Below are positions 1-11,157 of a stretch of DNA of 64,000 nucleotides, in pieces (within the stretch, counting starts at the first letter, position 1; each line of letters begins with the position of its first letter). Origin of the DNA: Agapanthus africanus (Eukaryota; Streptophyta; Magnoliopsida; Asparagales; Amaryllidaceae); NCBI GenBank assembly GCA_030015575.1, contig CM057338.1:826328353-826392352 (forward strand), read 5' to 3'. Both the position numbers and the translations under genes were made by a program. The notes under the pieces are model-generated. The model ran no database searches, had not been told where the DNA came from, and worked only from the letters and a program-made list of their open reading frames with translations.

Positions 1-335
1 AAAGCTGTCTTTACGTCCATCTGCCAAATCTCATAATCGTGGAAGGCAGCAATGGCAAGAAGGATCCGAATGGATTTCAGCATAGCTACTGGAGAAAAAG
101 TTTCGTCATAGTCCAAACCAGGTCGCTGACGAAAACCCTTTGCTACCAGTCTAGCTTTATAGGTCTCAACCTGTCCATCTACACCAATCTTCCGTTTGAA
201 GATCCACTTGCATCCTACGGGTTTTACCCCATCTGGAGCAATGTCCAACGTCCATACTTTGTTGGTGTACATGGACTCCATTTCGGTCCGCATTGCATCC
301 AGCCATTTTACCGAGTCGACGCTCTGAATGGCTTG
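1..335 (-). pseudogene. pol: Cop-A reverse transcriptase, N-terminal part
   Basis: In-frame continuation of the Cop-A polyprotein beyond the nonsense codon at 336-338. It runs from the linker that ends the integrase region into the RT fingers: VKWLDAMRTEMESMYTNK, then GCKWIFKRKIGVDG, then RQRPGLDYDETFSPVAMLKS, and stops at the window edge in MDVKTAF, which holds the first catalytic Asp of RT. No stop or frameshift is seen in these 335 bases. YVDD and RNase H would lie to the left. High confidence because the same stretch is seen in Cop-B, F and I. Confidence 0.88.
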
Positions 336-1817
336 CTAGAAGCTAGTAGGCTCATCAAAGTCTATGATGCAATCCTCTCTATCCCCGTCAATGAGAAAAC
401 CGTAGTATCTCTCGGGCGGATGAGACTGCCTACTACTCCTACGGAGTGGCGTGGGAATGTCCTGATCTTTCGAACCCTCTGGTTCAACCAAGCTTTCAGT
501 AATAGCTCGTGGTTCTGGAATTTCTTCCAGTTCTATTGCGCTCCCACTTAATTCTTTTTCTATGAACTGGTGTTCTAGAAAGTGGGCATGGCGAGAAACA
601 AGGACTTTTTGTTCCTCTTCGCAATAGAAGTAACATCCCTTGGAGCTCTTTGGATATCCCACAAACTTGCACTGTACTGAACGTGCCTCGAGCTTGTCCG
701 CATGCTGCTTTTTTACAAAAGCTGGACATCCCCATGTCTTAATGTGATTAAGATAGGGTCTCTTCCCACACCACATCTGATATGGTGTAGTAGGCACAGT
801 CTTAGTTGGAACTCGGTTCAAAAGGTATGCAGCTGATTCTAGCGCATATCCCCAAAACGATCGCTGCAACTCGGCGTTACTCATCATGGACCGTACCATA
901 TCCAATAGGGTTCGGTTCCGTCTCTCCAATACACCGTTATGTTGCAGAGTGTATGGAGGAGTAAGCTGAGAGAGAATTCCATTCTCTTTTAAGTAACCCA
1001 GGAACTCGGCACTCAAGTATTCACCACCTCGATCAGATCTTAGTGCCTTGATACTTTTGCCTGTTTGTTTTTCTACTTCATTCTTATATTCCTGGAATTT
1101 TTCAAAAGCCTCGGATTTATGTTTCATTAAGAAGACATAACCGTACCTTGAAAAGTCATCCGTAAAAGTAATGAAGTAAGAATAACCGCTTCGTGCATGT
1201 GTAGACATTGGACCGCACACGTCGCTGTGTACGAGTCCTAAGAGCTCGCTCGCTCTTACTCCGTGTCCAGTGAACGGAGTCTTTGTCATCTTTCCTTTGA
1301 GACAGGATTGACAAGTTGCATACGATTGATATTCGAACGGATCCAAATATCCTTCTGTATGTAACTTAGTCAACCTTCTCTCATTGATGTGACCCAATCT
1401 ACAATGCCATAAGAAAGTTTTATTGATTTCTGGAGACTTTCTTTTGTGTGTATTCTGGACATTGAAAATCTGTGGTTGGTTTAACACGTATATACCGTTG
1501 TTCAATGTACCTGACCCAATCAAAACTTGATTAAGGTGAATGTTCACTACATTACTTACAAATGCAAATTCATAACCTTCTTTAGATAATAAAGATACAG
1601 AAATGATATTACAGGATGCATTTGGTACATAATAACAACTACGCAAAACCAAAAAATGTCCATCTGACAATCCCAGGTGATAGTCCCCCACGGCCTCAGC
1701 ATCCATGCTAGCACCGTTTGCAACTCTGAGGGTCATGTCACCTGCCTTCAAAACTCTACGCTTTCTCAACGCCTGCAAAGAATTACAGATATGAGATCCT
1801 GATCCGGTATCCAATAC
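336..1817 (-). pseudogene. pol: Cop-A protease-integrase segment of pol
   Basis: Second open segment of the Cop-A polyprotein. It starts right after an amber codon (1818-1820) that replaces the Trp of TSWVLDTGSG. The aspartic protease motif DTGSGSHIC is at its N-terminus. Then come the integrase HHCC finger (WHCRLGHI ... CQSCLKG), the catalytic core with HSDVCGPM, RSDRGGEY and a Glu 36 residues later (VLERRNR; other copies read VSERRNR), and the C-terminal GKRPYL/KTWGCPAFV region. It ends at 336-338, where CAG of PTSFQQA has become TAG. Both stops are consistent with C-to-T changes on one strand or the other. The role would be cleavage of Gag-Pol and integration of the cDNA; the two stops should prevent a full product. 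Confidence 0.9.
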
Positions 1818-2726
1818 CTAGGATGTAGAGTTTATTGATAGACAGTTTTCAATAACATACACACCTGAAGCTGAAGCCGCAACTCGCTTCAAATCCTGTG
1901 TTCTGGCCTTCCAAGCCTTGCAATCCTGTTTCCAGTGACCACTTTTGTGACAATAGAAGCATTCTTCCTTCCCCACCAGCTTTCCCGCTACCTTTGTTGC
2001 TTTTCCTTTTCCCTTCGGATCCACTTTACTGACACCGCCTCTTGGTTTGGCGGGGGCTTTCTTCTTCTTGCCCTTGGCTTTCGCCCTGGACCTAGAAGAG
2101 GAAGATCCTCCTACAAACAAAGTGGATGTCTCCCTACTTTTCTGTAGGGTGCCCTCTGCACTCCTCAGCATGTTGAGGAGCTCTGAAAGTTCAACTTCTT
2201 TTTCCTGTAAGTTGAAGTTCAGGATGAACTGGGCGTAAGTGGAAGGAAGGGACTGGAGAATCAAGTCCGTATAGAGCTCATTCTCCAACGTGGTCCCAAG
2301 TTCTGCGAGCTCCTCTATGTAGCCAATCATCTTAAGCACGTGTTCCGCTACCGATGATCCGACGGCCAACCTTGCCGAAAACAACTTCTTCGACACTTCG
2401 TATCTTGCGATACGAGACTGCTCTCCATACAGTTCTTTTGTATGAAGAAATATGGACTCAAGGTCCATATTCTCGTGCCTCTTCTGATGTTCGTTTTCCA
2501 TCGAGGCAAGTACGAGGCATTTGGCCTTCGCGCAATCTATTTCCCATGTCTTACGGATTTCCCTATCCGCGACACTGGTTTTAGGACCTGGGACAGGGGG
2601 AGCTTTGGTGGTAAGGAGATATCCCATCTTGTCGTAAGTGATTGCCATCTTGACATTCCTGAGCCAATCTTTGTAGTTTGGCCCTGTCAATATGTTTTTA
2701 TCTAGTAATAACTTAAGTCCGGTCAT
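1818..2726 (-). CDS. gag: Cop-A Gag (capsid and nucleocapsid)
   Basis: Gag domain of 302 residues. The first ATG (2726-2724) gives MTGLKLLLDKN; there is no ATG in the frame upstream before the leader polypyrimidine tract. The capsid region resembles the plant copia Gag family (NYKDWLRNVKMAITYDK, LHTKELYGEQSR, LQSLPSTYAQFI). A very basic linker (SSSSRSRAKAKGKKKK, near residues 207-225) precedes a CCHC zinc knuckle, CFYCHKSGHWKQDC, near residue 260, which would bind RNA. Gag would build the virus-like particle and package genomic RNA. In intact relatives Gag continues in frame into protease; here TGG to TAG at 1818-1820 ends it, so this copy could make Gag alone. Confidence 0.92.
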   Translation of the reverse strand: MTGLKLLLDKNILTGPNYKDWLRNVKMAITYDKMGYLLTTKAPPVPGPKTSVADREIRKTWEIDCAKAKCLVLASMENEHQKRHENMDLESIFLHTKELYGEQSRIARYEVSKKLFSARLAVGSSVAEHVLKMIGYIEELAELGTTLENELYTDLILQSLPSTYAQFILNFNLQEKEVELSELLNMLRSAEGTLQKSRETSTLFVGGSSSSRSRAKAKGKKKKAPAKPRGGVSKVDPKGKGKATKVAGKLVGKEECFYCHKSGHWKQDCKAWKARTQDLKRVAASASGVYVIENCLSINSTS

Positions 2727-2738
2727 GTTGAATGGTCG

Positions 2739-2765
2739 CTGCAATTAGGAGAGAGAAAAGAAACA
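2739..2765 (-). promoter_or_regulatory. Polypyrimidine tract ending in CAG before gag (3' splice-site-like)
   Basis: On the minus strand a run of C and T, interrupted by AATTG, ends in CAG 12 bases before the Gag ATG. The equivalent position in Cop-B, E, F, G, H and I has the same layout. It looks like a 3' splice site, but no matching donor is established. Confidence 0.5.
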
Positions 2766-3224
2766 CTTTAGCATGATGCTCTTGCAAGTTTAGAGTGGTT
2801 TTTAATTTGTCTAAACTGGATGGCTCCCACTATCTCTCGAATCCCTTCTCAAACCGTAAAGAAAGGATTAGTCAGGATCAATCTCACCATACAATACTTG
2901 CTTAACCGTTCAGCCAGGCCAGTGTCGGTACTTCGAGGGAGGTTTTCCAACGCTTTCGCGAAGTTCCTTAATTAAGTAACCTCTTTTCCCTGTGGGCGTA
3001 GCCCCGCTAACACCTTTCTAAACACCTACTAAGTTTATAGCATTGATCGTTAAGTGAGAGTTTTCCCGAGGAGTAGCATATACCCACAGTAGGATCGGGA
3101 TCCAAATATCATCGCGTGATAAAACCGAAGGAATCCTACCAGAATTATCACACTCCAAATGGTATGCAGCGCTAGCAAGTTTCAGTACTTATGAAACTCC
3201 CGATGTGGATTTTTGCCCCATGCT

Positions 3225-3434
3225 CTTATGACCATGACTTTGGCCAAAATATCATAAGTCACATGTCAAGTTCTACCCGTCATTCAACTGGTTAATTTGG
3301 ACCCACCCGTACCTACCCTTGACTTTGGCCAAAATGGCAGTACGACTGTCCCAAACCAACGCATCTATCTATGCTGCACATGAATACCCAATAGCTACCA
3401 ATCACTATGCCTTGACTTTGGCCAAAATACATAG
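3225..3434 (-). ncRNA. Three-stem-loop array in Cop-A leader
   Basis: Three hairpins, in transcription order: SL1 3434-3405 (outer stem CTATG/CATAG), SL2 3344-3308 (CGTAC/GTACG) and SL3 3258-3225 (CTTATGA/TCATAAG). Each presents TTGGCCAAAGTCA, which can itself form a TTGGC/GTCAA stem with a CAAA loop; SL3 has GTCAT in place of GTCAA. Homologous hairpins in other elements have different outer stems that still pair. Structure was inferred by eye. Confidence 0.65.
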
Positions 3435-3984
3435 CTTGAATACTTTTTGACCATTCATGTGGAATGACGGAGGGCTACGAATGGTTTTGGCGAAACCGTG
3501 AACGTAGTGAACTTGATATAATCGATGGAACGAGATAGCTTTTAAAAGGAGTGGTTCAAGCTCCGCGTTTAAAAATTTAGTTTTGAAAAGAACCGAGTGG
3601 TTTTCAAAGTGTTCCAATCGACTTTTACTTGGTTTATTTTCTTGCATTAGTTCTTTTAATGCGTCCCATCATTTAATCCTACCATTGCAGAAAACAACCA
3701 AAATATGACGTACGCTTATGCCATTCGCATTCGCCACGGGGCCCCGTCATCACCCGTCAGGTTACTTAACTAACGACAGAGCGGGGGCTAGCGCGGCTGT
3801 AAAACATAAGCAACGCCTAAATAGTTATCATATATAAATATATAGCAATGATAAACATTACAGATCACAGATGAATACATTGGATATACTAGGAATCCGC
3901 AATCCGTTCGAGCCTGCAACGAAAAGCGGATTACACGGTCGCGGTGAATAGCCAATACCCCACCCAAGACCCCTACGGGTGCGG

Positions 3985-4072
3985 CAAACTACCCGCCAAG
4001 TACCCGAAGCGAAGCAACCTCCCTCACCACCGTGAGTAGGCCACTCGGCACTTCGAGATACCCGGTAGTTTG
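3985..4072 (-). ncRNA. 88-nt stem-closed leader domain, Cop-A
   Basis: Closed by the perfect 9-bp inverted repeat CAAACTACC / GGTAGTTTG. It is followed on its 3' side by the conserved CCGCACCCGTAGGGGTC. The same span with different but complementary closing stems occurs in Cop-B, F and H. Confidence 0.6.
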
Positions 4073-4542
4073 TGCACCCCTCCATGAGTCTATCCTAAGA
4101 GCAAAAACAGTAAAAAGAATTATACAATGACGGCTACAATCCCGACCCGGTTGTGCGGCCAAACAAATAATAATATTACATCAATTTACATGTTACAATG
4201 AATGAAAGAAAAAGCAACACTCATCTCACATCCACCCCGGCTATTCATCCGCGACAATCCAACCCATTCATATACACATACCATCATCAATCACAGATCA
4301 CAGATATGTATAACCCCGACTAATGGACATATAGCGATTAGCCGACGTTCAATACATATAAACATCACAGATATAACCTTTATAGTCAAAGTGTAGTGAA
4401 GTTCGGAAAAATACGGATTTATAGGCCCCCAAAAATAAATTTCTATTCTGGAAAATCTGGGCACATATAAAATATCTTAAAAATCCCAAAACCAAGCCAG
4501 AGATACACTGCACCAAACTCGAACCAGAGATGAGACAAGACG

Positions 4543-4588
4543 GCCGCGGTTGCGCGGCAATAGCTTGCTATTGCCGTGGAACCACGGC
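4543..4588 (-). ncRNA. GC-rich hairpin downstream of PBS, Cop-A
   Basis: Two 22-nt arms around a 2-nt loop pair at 19 of 22 positions. The arms carry a degenerate CCGCGGTTCCGCGG. The mismatches are consistent with C-to-T or G-to-A decay or with arm divergence. It lies about 200 nt downstream of the primer site. Confidence 0.65.
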
Positions 4589-4783
4589 TCTTTAGTCGAA
4601 TCAGTGGATCGTGTTTGGTGGATTTCTTTAAAAAACCCTGAGACGATTTTTGGAGTATAACAAATTTTGTTTTGACCAGAAAAATTTTTAACAGAAACTA
4701 GGGTTTTTTGAAAACTCGGTTTTTGGATTTTTCGGTTTCGAACTTCGTTACACTTCACTACCTAGCTAGTTTATGTTTAGTTA

Positions 4784-4796
4784 GGCTCTAATACCA
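4784..4796 (-). other. Primer binding site, Cop-A
   Basis: Minus-strand TGGTATTAGAGCC, one mismatch from the plant initiator Met-tRNA 3' complement TGGTATCAGAGCC, one base after the end of the LTR. Confidence 0.88.
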
Positions 4797-5391
4797 CTGT
4801 AAGTCCACGTTGCCCATCCCGGTGCTTGCGGGGAGGCGGAAAACGGAATAGAAATCGGATTTTTATGAACTAAGGCAACATGGACTAGAGCTAGAAGGAT
4901 CTTTGCTAAACAAAAACTTGCTAAAGCTAACTAGTAACTAGCTAAGTTCTAGAAAGGTTTTACCTTGGGCTTTAAGTCCTTCTCTCCTTGCTCCTTGGAG
5001 TAGTGGAAAGAGGTCACCTTGGTCGTCTTCTCACGTCCAAGAAAGATCCACCCGAAAGCCTCAACCTTTGGCTTCAACTCCAAGCTAGAAGTAACTAGGG
5101 TGCAAGAAGTGCTAGTTCTTGAACCCTAGATGAGAGTAAAGATGATCAAGAGAGGGTTTTTCTCAAGCTCAAGTGTTTCTCAACACATGAGAGGGAGAGA
5201 GCTTGAGGGAGAGGAAGAACAAGAGAGAGAAAAGATATGATAGAATGAGAATAATGTGAACCATTCTCTCTAATATGTGTATATTATTTTAATTAAATAA
5301 TTAGCTAGATAATTGTCATGGTTAATCATGACATGACCATTATCATTTCAATTTGCAAGGATCAAGAAGCATCTTCCAAAAGAAATGATGA

Positions 5392-5436
5392 TGGTCAAAG
5401 TGTCAACAAAGGTCAACAAGTCAAGATAGGTCAAAT
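5392..5436 (-). promoter_or_regulatory. W-box-like TTGAC cluster in Cop-A LTR
   Basis: Five TTGAC cores (GTCAA on the plus strand) within about 45 bases, roughly 110 bases upstream of TATA-like sequence. TTGAC[C/T] is the WRKY factor binding core. Activity is inferred only. Confidence 0.45.
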
Positions 5437-6559
5437 GGACAACAACCATAACCATGCATAATTATTAAACTAATATTAATTAACAATAATACACACATAA
5501 GCATTAGGGTTAATAAAATGACAATAGTCATTAACCCTAATCAAAGTCCTCTCCCTCTGTCTCAAGCAACTGTGCATACGCACCCGTATTCATGATCCGA
5601 GGAACACGAATACTAAGAGAAAAAAAAAAACCAATCCCAAATCTATACTAGGATCTGGCTTAAACCAAAGCCCGCTAGTATAAGCTGCCCGGACAGCAAA
5701 CGTGCACAAGTGCGCGGATGTGAACGAACCCCGTCGCAAAACCATGCGACCTCTACTCATTTTGCCTAAAGGCGAATAGCTCTCTGTGTGGGACTCTAAA
5801 GACTCGACACTACGCTGGCAGTGGGTTTAACCACAGACCGCAAGCGGCACTAGCTGTACATAATGGTCCCCAGGTAGATGTCGATAAGAAGACTGACGAG
5901 GTGAACCCCATCCGAACTCCTACTGAGCCTGTATGTGACAATCTCCGTACAGTCCGGTCTGTTCGTCTGATACATCGCATGGCGGGCCTAGGGGGGCGGT
6001 GAACGTCAGTCCCCTAATAGCGGTACAAGTCGTGTCGGAGTGTAGCCCAGAACACCCTGAGATAACATTGGAAACCTACCAGTATATCCCGCTTGCCCTG
6101 GCCAGGGACTACTCGTGTAATGGCTCTCCTAGACACAGCGCGATGTCAACCCCCAATACCGGGAGAGACGAATCCTGTCTAACCGTCACTGCCTCCAAGT
6201 GCTTCGGGACTGCACCCAAAAACTACCTGTTTGCACGACTCCTTTGAGTCGTGGTAGGGTAGCAATCAAAGTGCAGTGGGAACACACTCGAGGCGAAGTG
6301 ACAGTGTCAAGTCAGCGGACTAAGCTGTACTCATGTCACCTGGGAACTGATAACTGGCGATAGGTATAATACCAACCAACAGTTCCCGACGAGTCCTGTC
6401 CAGTGTACTCGTAACCCAACGAGCACCTGCATACTATCTCAAGTACGACGTACTGACGGCTGTGGGACAGACCGTCTCCCACACTGGGATGAGAAGCGCA
6501 TACGCTAGTCTACTCCGGAGTATCGATGCCCTGTCTCGATAGTCCAACGACTAGGGACC

Positions 6560-6564
6560 AGTAT
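6560..6564. other. Target-site duplication AGTAT, left of Cop-B
   Basis: AGTAT at 6560-6564 is repeated at 17187-17191, directly flanking the TGTTGG...TTTCA termini of Cop-B. This proves a single insertion event into the LTR of Cop-A. Confidence 0.95.
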
Positions 6565-8652
6565 TGTTGGATATATGTATGCCCTAGAGGCCATTATGTG
6601 ATAGTGGATGTATCTATACATATATATATATTCAGTTTGCATTCTTGCTCGACATGATAGTATGCTATCTGGTTTTTCTTTATCTGACATGTTGATTTGA
6701 TCATGCTTTTATTCATTCATACATGCTGATAAAGCCCTGAGGATATCGGCTTGACTACTCTGATTATGATGGAGATCATACTAGTGGGACATCTGTAGTC
6801 TATAAGCATATCCTGAAACGTCCCTAGTCGTAGGTATATCGAGACGGGGCATTGATATACCAGAGTAGACTAGCGTATATGATACTAGACCCATACGATG
6901 GGCGATGAATGTTCCCACATTCATCGATGTTTGACATCAAGATCATATACGGGTGCTCAGTGGTGACTGGGTACACTGGACGGACTCACCGAGAACTCCT
7001 ATATGGAATTATATCTATCGTCGGATAGCAGTTCTCAGGTGACACTGGTACAGGTTAGTCTGTAGACCCGAGATCGTCATGGAGTCTTGTGTGTTCTCCC
7101 ACTGTACTTTGATTGCCACCCTACCACGGCTCTACTGAGTCGTGCAAACAGGTGGCCGTTGGGTACAGTCCCGAGACACACGAAGACGATGAGCGATAGG
7201 AGGGGTTTCGTCTCTCCCGGTATTGGGAGTTGATGCTGTGCTGTGCCCGACTGGTTATAACAGCAAGTCCCTGGCCAGGGCTGCTGAGATTTGCTGATAA
7301 GTGTTATCAGTAGTTTCTCGATCTATTATAGACCATTCACCGGCACGACTTATTGAGTTATTGGGGTCGACGTGACCATCCCTAGGCTCGATATGCAGCA
7401 TATCTGACGAAGAGACCGGACTGTACGGTAGTGTTGCCGGTTGGCTCGACGGGAGTTGTAGCAGGTTCGCTTGTTTTCTTCTGATCGCTCAATACCCCGG
7501 TGGCCGTTACGTTTAGCTGACCGCTTGCGGCTTGAGGGTACCTGATATGATCATCACCCTCTGCCGGCGTATTGACGAGTCTTAAAGTCCCACAAAGGAG
7601 TTACCCAGTCCAGGCGAAACGTTGTGGTGCGCGTATGCGATATGCGCATGCACCCGATTGAAATGTGCGTATATGATACCGAACATTGATCGGGCGGCTT
7701 GCTTTTGGTGGGGTCATATGTGATATGGCCAGATTGATGAATCAAGTGTTGATTTATCATTTAACCATTAGTTTTCTCACTTGAAACATTTCTAGTATGT
7801 GATGGATGTATGTAAGCATGCATGTGTTTCTTTCTTTCATTCTAGTTTCATGCACATGTGGATGTGCATACATGCATACATACATACACCCATCCATCAT
7901 GGTTGTTAGCATATGGAAATAGTGGCAATATATGACTCACACCATGGATTAAATAATGGATTATTATTTGATTTTGGATTTAAAAGAAAATGAAAAAGGA
8001 AAGGATAATCATTCTAGCTTCTACATTCTTCCTTTGACCTAACCATGCTCAACTACCACTAACCTAGGGTTATCCTTCTCTTTATCATTTAAAACCCAAG
8101 TTAAATTAACTATCCATCATTTTTAATCATGGTTGAAAGCAAGAAGGAATAAAATAGAAAAGGTTATATTTCATTTCTTTGCAACTAAGGGTTATCTTTT
8201 TACCTCTTGTTAAAAATAGCCACCATCTTCATCCTCCTTCATCTTTTTCCTCTCTAGTTTTTTCTAGTGAGTTAAACACAAATAAAGAAAGGTTTTTGAA
8301 GTGAGATCCTTAGCCACAACATCATTCTACTCAAGTCTAGCCAACTTGATTAGAGTGTTCTCTTTGCTTTTCCAAAGTTGCAAGCTTGGACGGGAAACTT
8401 CGGGTGGATCGTCGTGGACGAAAGAGGACTACAAGTGGACCTTCTTCCAACACCCTAGAGACTAAGGAGTCAAGCAAAAGGGGAGCTACAAAGGTTGTAG
8501 CCTTCAAACCCTAATTTTTATTAGCTTAATGTTTCGAAACCCTAATTTTCTAGGATCGATTCCTTTGCATGTTCGTTTAGCACCATAAAAATACATACTT
8601 TGAGACATGTGATGCTTCAAAACTCTTCATAGGGTGCTAGACAAACCTTTCA
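6565..8652 (+). repeat. Cop-B 5' LTR
   Basis: 2088 bp, TG...CA ends. Contains a 46-nt inverted-repeat element (6991-7036), a CATA microsatellite near 7870-7890 and AT-rich promoter-like sequence upstream of 8250. Same length as its partner at 15099-17186. The small minus-strand ORF at 7554-7760 recurs only because the LTR is duplicated. Confidence 0.95.
6991..7036 (+). ncRNA. Conserved LTR stem-loop (GAGAACT/AGTTCTC), Cop-B
   Basis: GAGAACT and AGTTCTC pair across a 32-nt loop. The homologous element of Cop-D pairs GGGAACTG with CAGTTCCC over the same 46-nt span. A second Cop-B copy is in the 3' LTR near 15525-15570. Confidence 0.5.
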
Positions 8653-8653
8653 T

Positions 8654-8666
8654 TGGTATCAGAGCC
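8654..8666 (+). other. Primer binding site, Cop-B
   Basis: TGGTATCAGAGCC, matching the complement of plant initiator Met-tRNA, one base after the LTR end TTTCA. Confidence 0.95.
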
Positions 8667-8852
8667 GACCTAGAACATTAGGCGACCTTTTTACGAAGTT
8701 AAAACTCCGATCGAACCGAAATACGGCTTTTTAGGGTGCTCTCTGGAAATTTTCTAAAATTTGACATTTTTCAGAATTAAAAATATGTAAAAAATACAGC
8801 AGGAAAAAATAAGGATTACGGTACAAAAATTATTCAATGAACAGTGATTCTT

Positions 8853-8898
8853 GCCACGGAAACGCGGCCTAAGCTTGCTTAGGCCGCGGTTCCGCGGC
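8853..8898 (+). ncRNA. GC-rich hairpin downstream of PBS, Cop-B
   Basis: 22-nt arms around a TT loop, 20 of 22 paired. The right arm contains CCGCGGTTCCGCGG. Begins 187 nt after the primer site. Confidence 0.68.
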
Positions 8899-9832
8899 CG
8901 TATATATTAATTGATGGATAATTTTTTTTTACAGTAATTCATGAATCGGCTTGTATAATATTTTGGATATTTTTAATCTGTATTTAGTTTTGAAAAATTC
9001 TGGAGATGGTTTTGGACTCGTCAATTCGATCGGGATTTTCATTTCGTAGCTTTTCCGGGTAAATTAGAAAGTATTGAAGTGTTTGAACGAATATCATTTG
9101 CTCACTATTCACGGGGTTTAAATACTTTGGAGATACGTGCAAGTTTTTTTGCGGTGGTCCCTCTAGAAGACAACAAACCTTAACTCGATTATGTGACCGT
9201 CTCGAACTGCCCTTTGAACCTTAGGGTTTGGGGCAGTACGGCGTGCCACATGTGAGGCGTTGGCTTGACCCTTCTACGGCTGGACCGCTACTACTGTGTC
9301 ACACTCCGGATTTTTGAACCCTGCTCAAGTGTTGAGCTTTAGTGAATCTTGGGTACTTGATCGTTCGTTCGAAAACTTTAATACTGTCTGTTTGTCTGGA
9401 ATGTGATACAATATGTGGAATTCATATAGTTTAGGCATGAAATACGAAATATGTGATATTTCGCATTTATGATGTCTAAAGAGAATGTGGATTCCAAATA
9501 TTGTAGTTTTACACTTTCTTTTCTGTGACCGTAAGTGTAGTCTGTTCGATATCGCCGGTTTCGTTGCTATACGTCAACGACAATTGGGGTATGCATACTT
9601 ACTTACGTTGATGATATGAGATATTATGTGTTGCTGAGATATGATGTGCAGGATTGTCGCGATTGAATAGCCGGGGGGTTTTATGTGAGATGAGAGTTTT
9701 ATATTTTCATTCATGTAAATTCAAATGTAATGTAATATTCTTTTATTTGGGGCACTTCCAGGTTGAGGTTGTGTCACCAGTGTTGTATATTATTTACTTT
9801 TCCGCATTAGGTTGGACCCAAGGAGGGGAGCA

Positions 9833-9921
9833 CAGGTGACCGGGTTCTGGGGTTCAGTGGGAGGCCATCTCGAGGAGTCGAGACCGGGTCTCCTAAACTC
9901 CAGAATTGGTAGGGTCACTTG
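9833..9921 (+). ncRNA. 89-nt stem-closed leader domain, Cop-B
   Basis: Closing stem CAGGTGACC / GGTCACTTG (one G-U pair). It differs from CAAACTACC / GGTAGTTTG of Cop-A, yet still pairs. It is followed by CCGCTCTCGTAGGGGTC. An inner hairpin GGAGGCC/GGTCTCC with CTCGAGGAGTCGAG is visible. Confidence 0.6.
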
Positions 9922-10506
9922 CCGCTCTCGTAGGGGTCCAGGGTGTGGGCTTGGCTATTCATCGCAACTGTGGAATCCGTATTTTCTATTCTGGCTAAAT
10001 ACTAAATACGGACGTCCTAGGATATCCCACGTTATATCTATGTTTCTGCTGCCTGTGTTCTGTGATATCTGAGACGAATGACATATTATATATATGATAT
10101 ATAGTAGACGTTGCTTATGTTTTACACCCGCGCTAGTCCCATCCCGGTATGCCGTTAGTTAAGTAACCTAACGGTGTATAACGGAACATTGCGGCGAATG
10201 CGGATGGCATAAGCATACGTGTTATTTTTGTTTCTTTTCTGTGATTCGCTTAAGGACTTAAATGATGGGATTACATTAATGTGATTAATGTAAAGAAAAT
10301 AAACCTAAAAAGATGTTGTAGAATCAGATTTAAAAACTACTCGGCTATTTATGAAAAAGGTACATTTCAAAACTGCGGAGCTTAAGCCACTCCTTTTGAA
10401 AACTGTTTGATTCTACAACGATATCAAGTTCAAAGCGTTAAAGATTTTCTTAAAAATCATTCGCAACCCTCCGTCATTTTAGGAAGTAGAGTACTTAGTA
10501 TTCGTG

Positions 10507-10713
10507 CTACGTTTGTTGACTTTAGTTAAGGCGTAGTGTACGGTAGCTAAGTGATGTCTTCCTACACTGCATATGATGCAGATTAATTAGGACATTCATG
10601 CGACTTTGTTGACCATAGTTAAGGGTCATATGGGTGGGTCTAATTGATCAAGAAATGACGGGTAGAACTTGACTGGTACTTATGATTTGTTGACCATAGT
10701 TAAGGTCATAAGT
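10507..10713 (+). ncRNA. Three-stem-loop array in Cop-B leader
   Basis: SL1 10507-10536 (CTACG/CGTAG), SL2 10597-10632 (CATGCGAC/GTCATATG, one mismatch and one G-U) and SL3 10678-10713 (ACTTATGA/TCATAAGT, perfect). Loop motifs read TTGACTTTAGTTAAGG in SL1 and TTGACCATAGTTAAGG in SL2 and SL3. Confidence 0.65.
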
Positions 10714-11124
10714 ACTAGGGGTAAAAATTACATCGGGAATTTCAAGTGTTGAAATTTGCAATGAGATTGCATACCTTCCATGTGATGGTTGGATCCCGAT
10801 CCCACTGTGGGCAATAGTTGCTCCTAGGAGAGTTTTACAGTTTACAATTAGCTAACTCATTAGGTGTCTAGAAAGGTGTTAACGGGGCTCCGCCTCTGGG
10901 AAAACGAGGTTTACTCTAATTAGGTCCGTGCAAAAGCACGGGGAACCTCCCTCAAAGTACCGACACTGGCCTGGCTGAACGGTTAGCGAAGTTGTAGACT
11001 GTAATTAATCCTGGCTAGTTTTTCTTTTTAAGGTTTGAAAGAAAAACTTGATAAAATGCAGTGGGAAACATCGATTAGACAAGATAATAAACCAATCTAA
11101 TCTGTGCAAGAGCTTTCGCTGAGT

Positions 11125-11151
11125 GTATTCTTTTCTCTCTCTTAATGGCAG
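11125..11151 (+). promoter_or_regulatory. Polypyrimidine tract ending in CAG before gag, Cop-B
   Basis: Pyrimidine-rich run TTCTTTTCTCTCTCTT, then AATGGCAG ending at 11151, six bases before the Gag ATG. Same position as in the other elements. Confidence 0.5.
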
Positions 11152-11157
11152 ATACCA

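Larger units (their letters stand above)
2727..4797 (-). other. Cop-A untranslated leader (PBS to gag start)
   Basis: About 2.07 kb between primer site and Gag ATG without a credible gene. In transcription order it holds the primer site (4796-4784), a GC-rich hairpin (4588-4543), an 88-nt closed domain (4072-3985), the conserved TCGTTAGTTAAGTAACC block (near 3768), a three-stem-loop array (3434-3225) and a polypyrimidine tract ending in CAG (2765-2739). The short ORFs here match nothing I know and are not shared as proteins by other copies. Confidence 0.8.
4798..6564 (-). repeat. Cop-A 5' LTR, promoter-distal (3') segment
   Basis: Larger piece of the 5' LTR, ending GGACTTACA at 4798. It holds a cluster of TTGAC motifs, AT-rich sequence with TATA-like stretches near 5270-5290, and CT-rich sequence further downstream. 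It is separated from the LTR start (17461-17187) by Cop-B; the rejoined LTR is about 2.04 kb. No coding sequence seen. Confidence 0.88.
8653..11157 (+). other. Cop-B untranslated leader
   Basis: 2.5 kb between LTR and Gag ATG. Contains the primer site, GC hairpin 8853-8898, 89-nt domain 9833-9921, the GCCGTTAGTTAAGTAACC block near 10150 (inverted repeat CCGTTAG/CTAACGG), the three-stem-loop array 10507-10713 and a pyrimidine tract ending in CAG at 11151. No protein gene recognised. Confidence 0.82.

Noticed and set aside
3225..3434. Three-stem-loop motifs read as WRKY W-boxes (CCTTGACTTT) rather than RNA structure
   Set aside because: TTGAC is on that strand in A, F, G, H, I and most E copies but not in B (CCTTAACT), while stem pairing is kept in B too. 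Kept only as an alternative.
7870..7895. CATA microsatellite in the Cop-B LTR, also in its partner near 16400-16425
   Set aside because: Short simple repeat carried by the LTR; no further significance seen.
8654..8666. tRNA genes near the TGGTATCAGAGCC sites
   Set aside because: These are 13-base primer binding sites complementary to the tRNA 3' end; no cloverleaf surrounds them.
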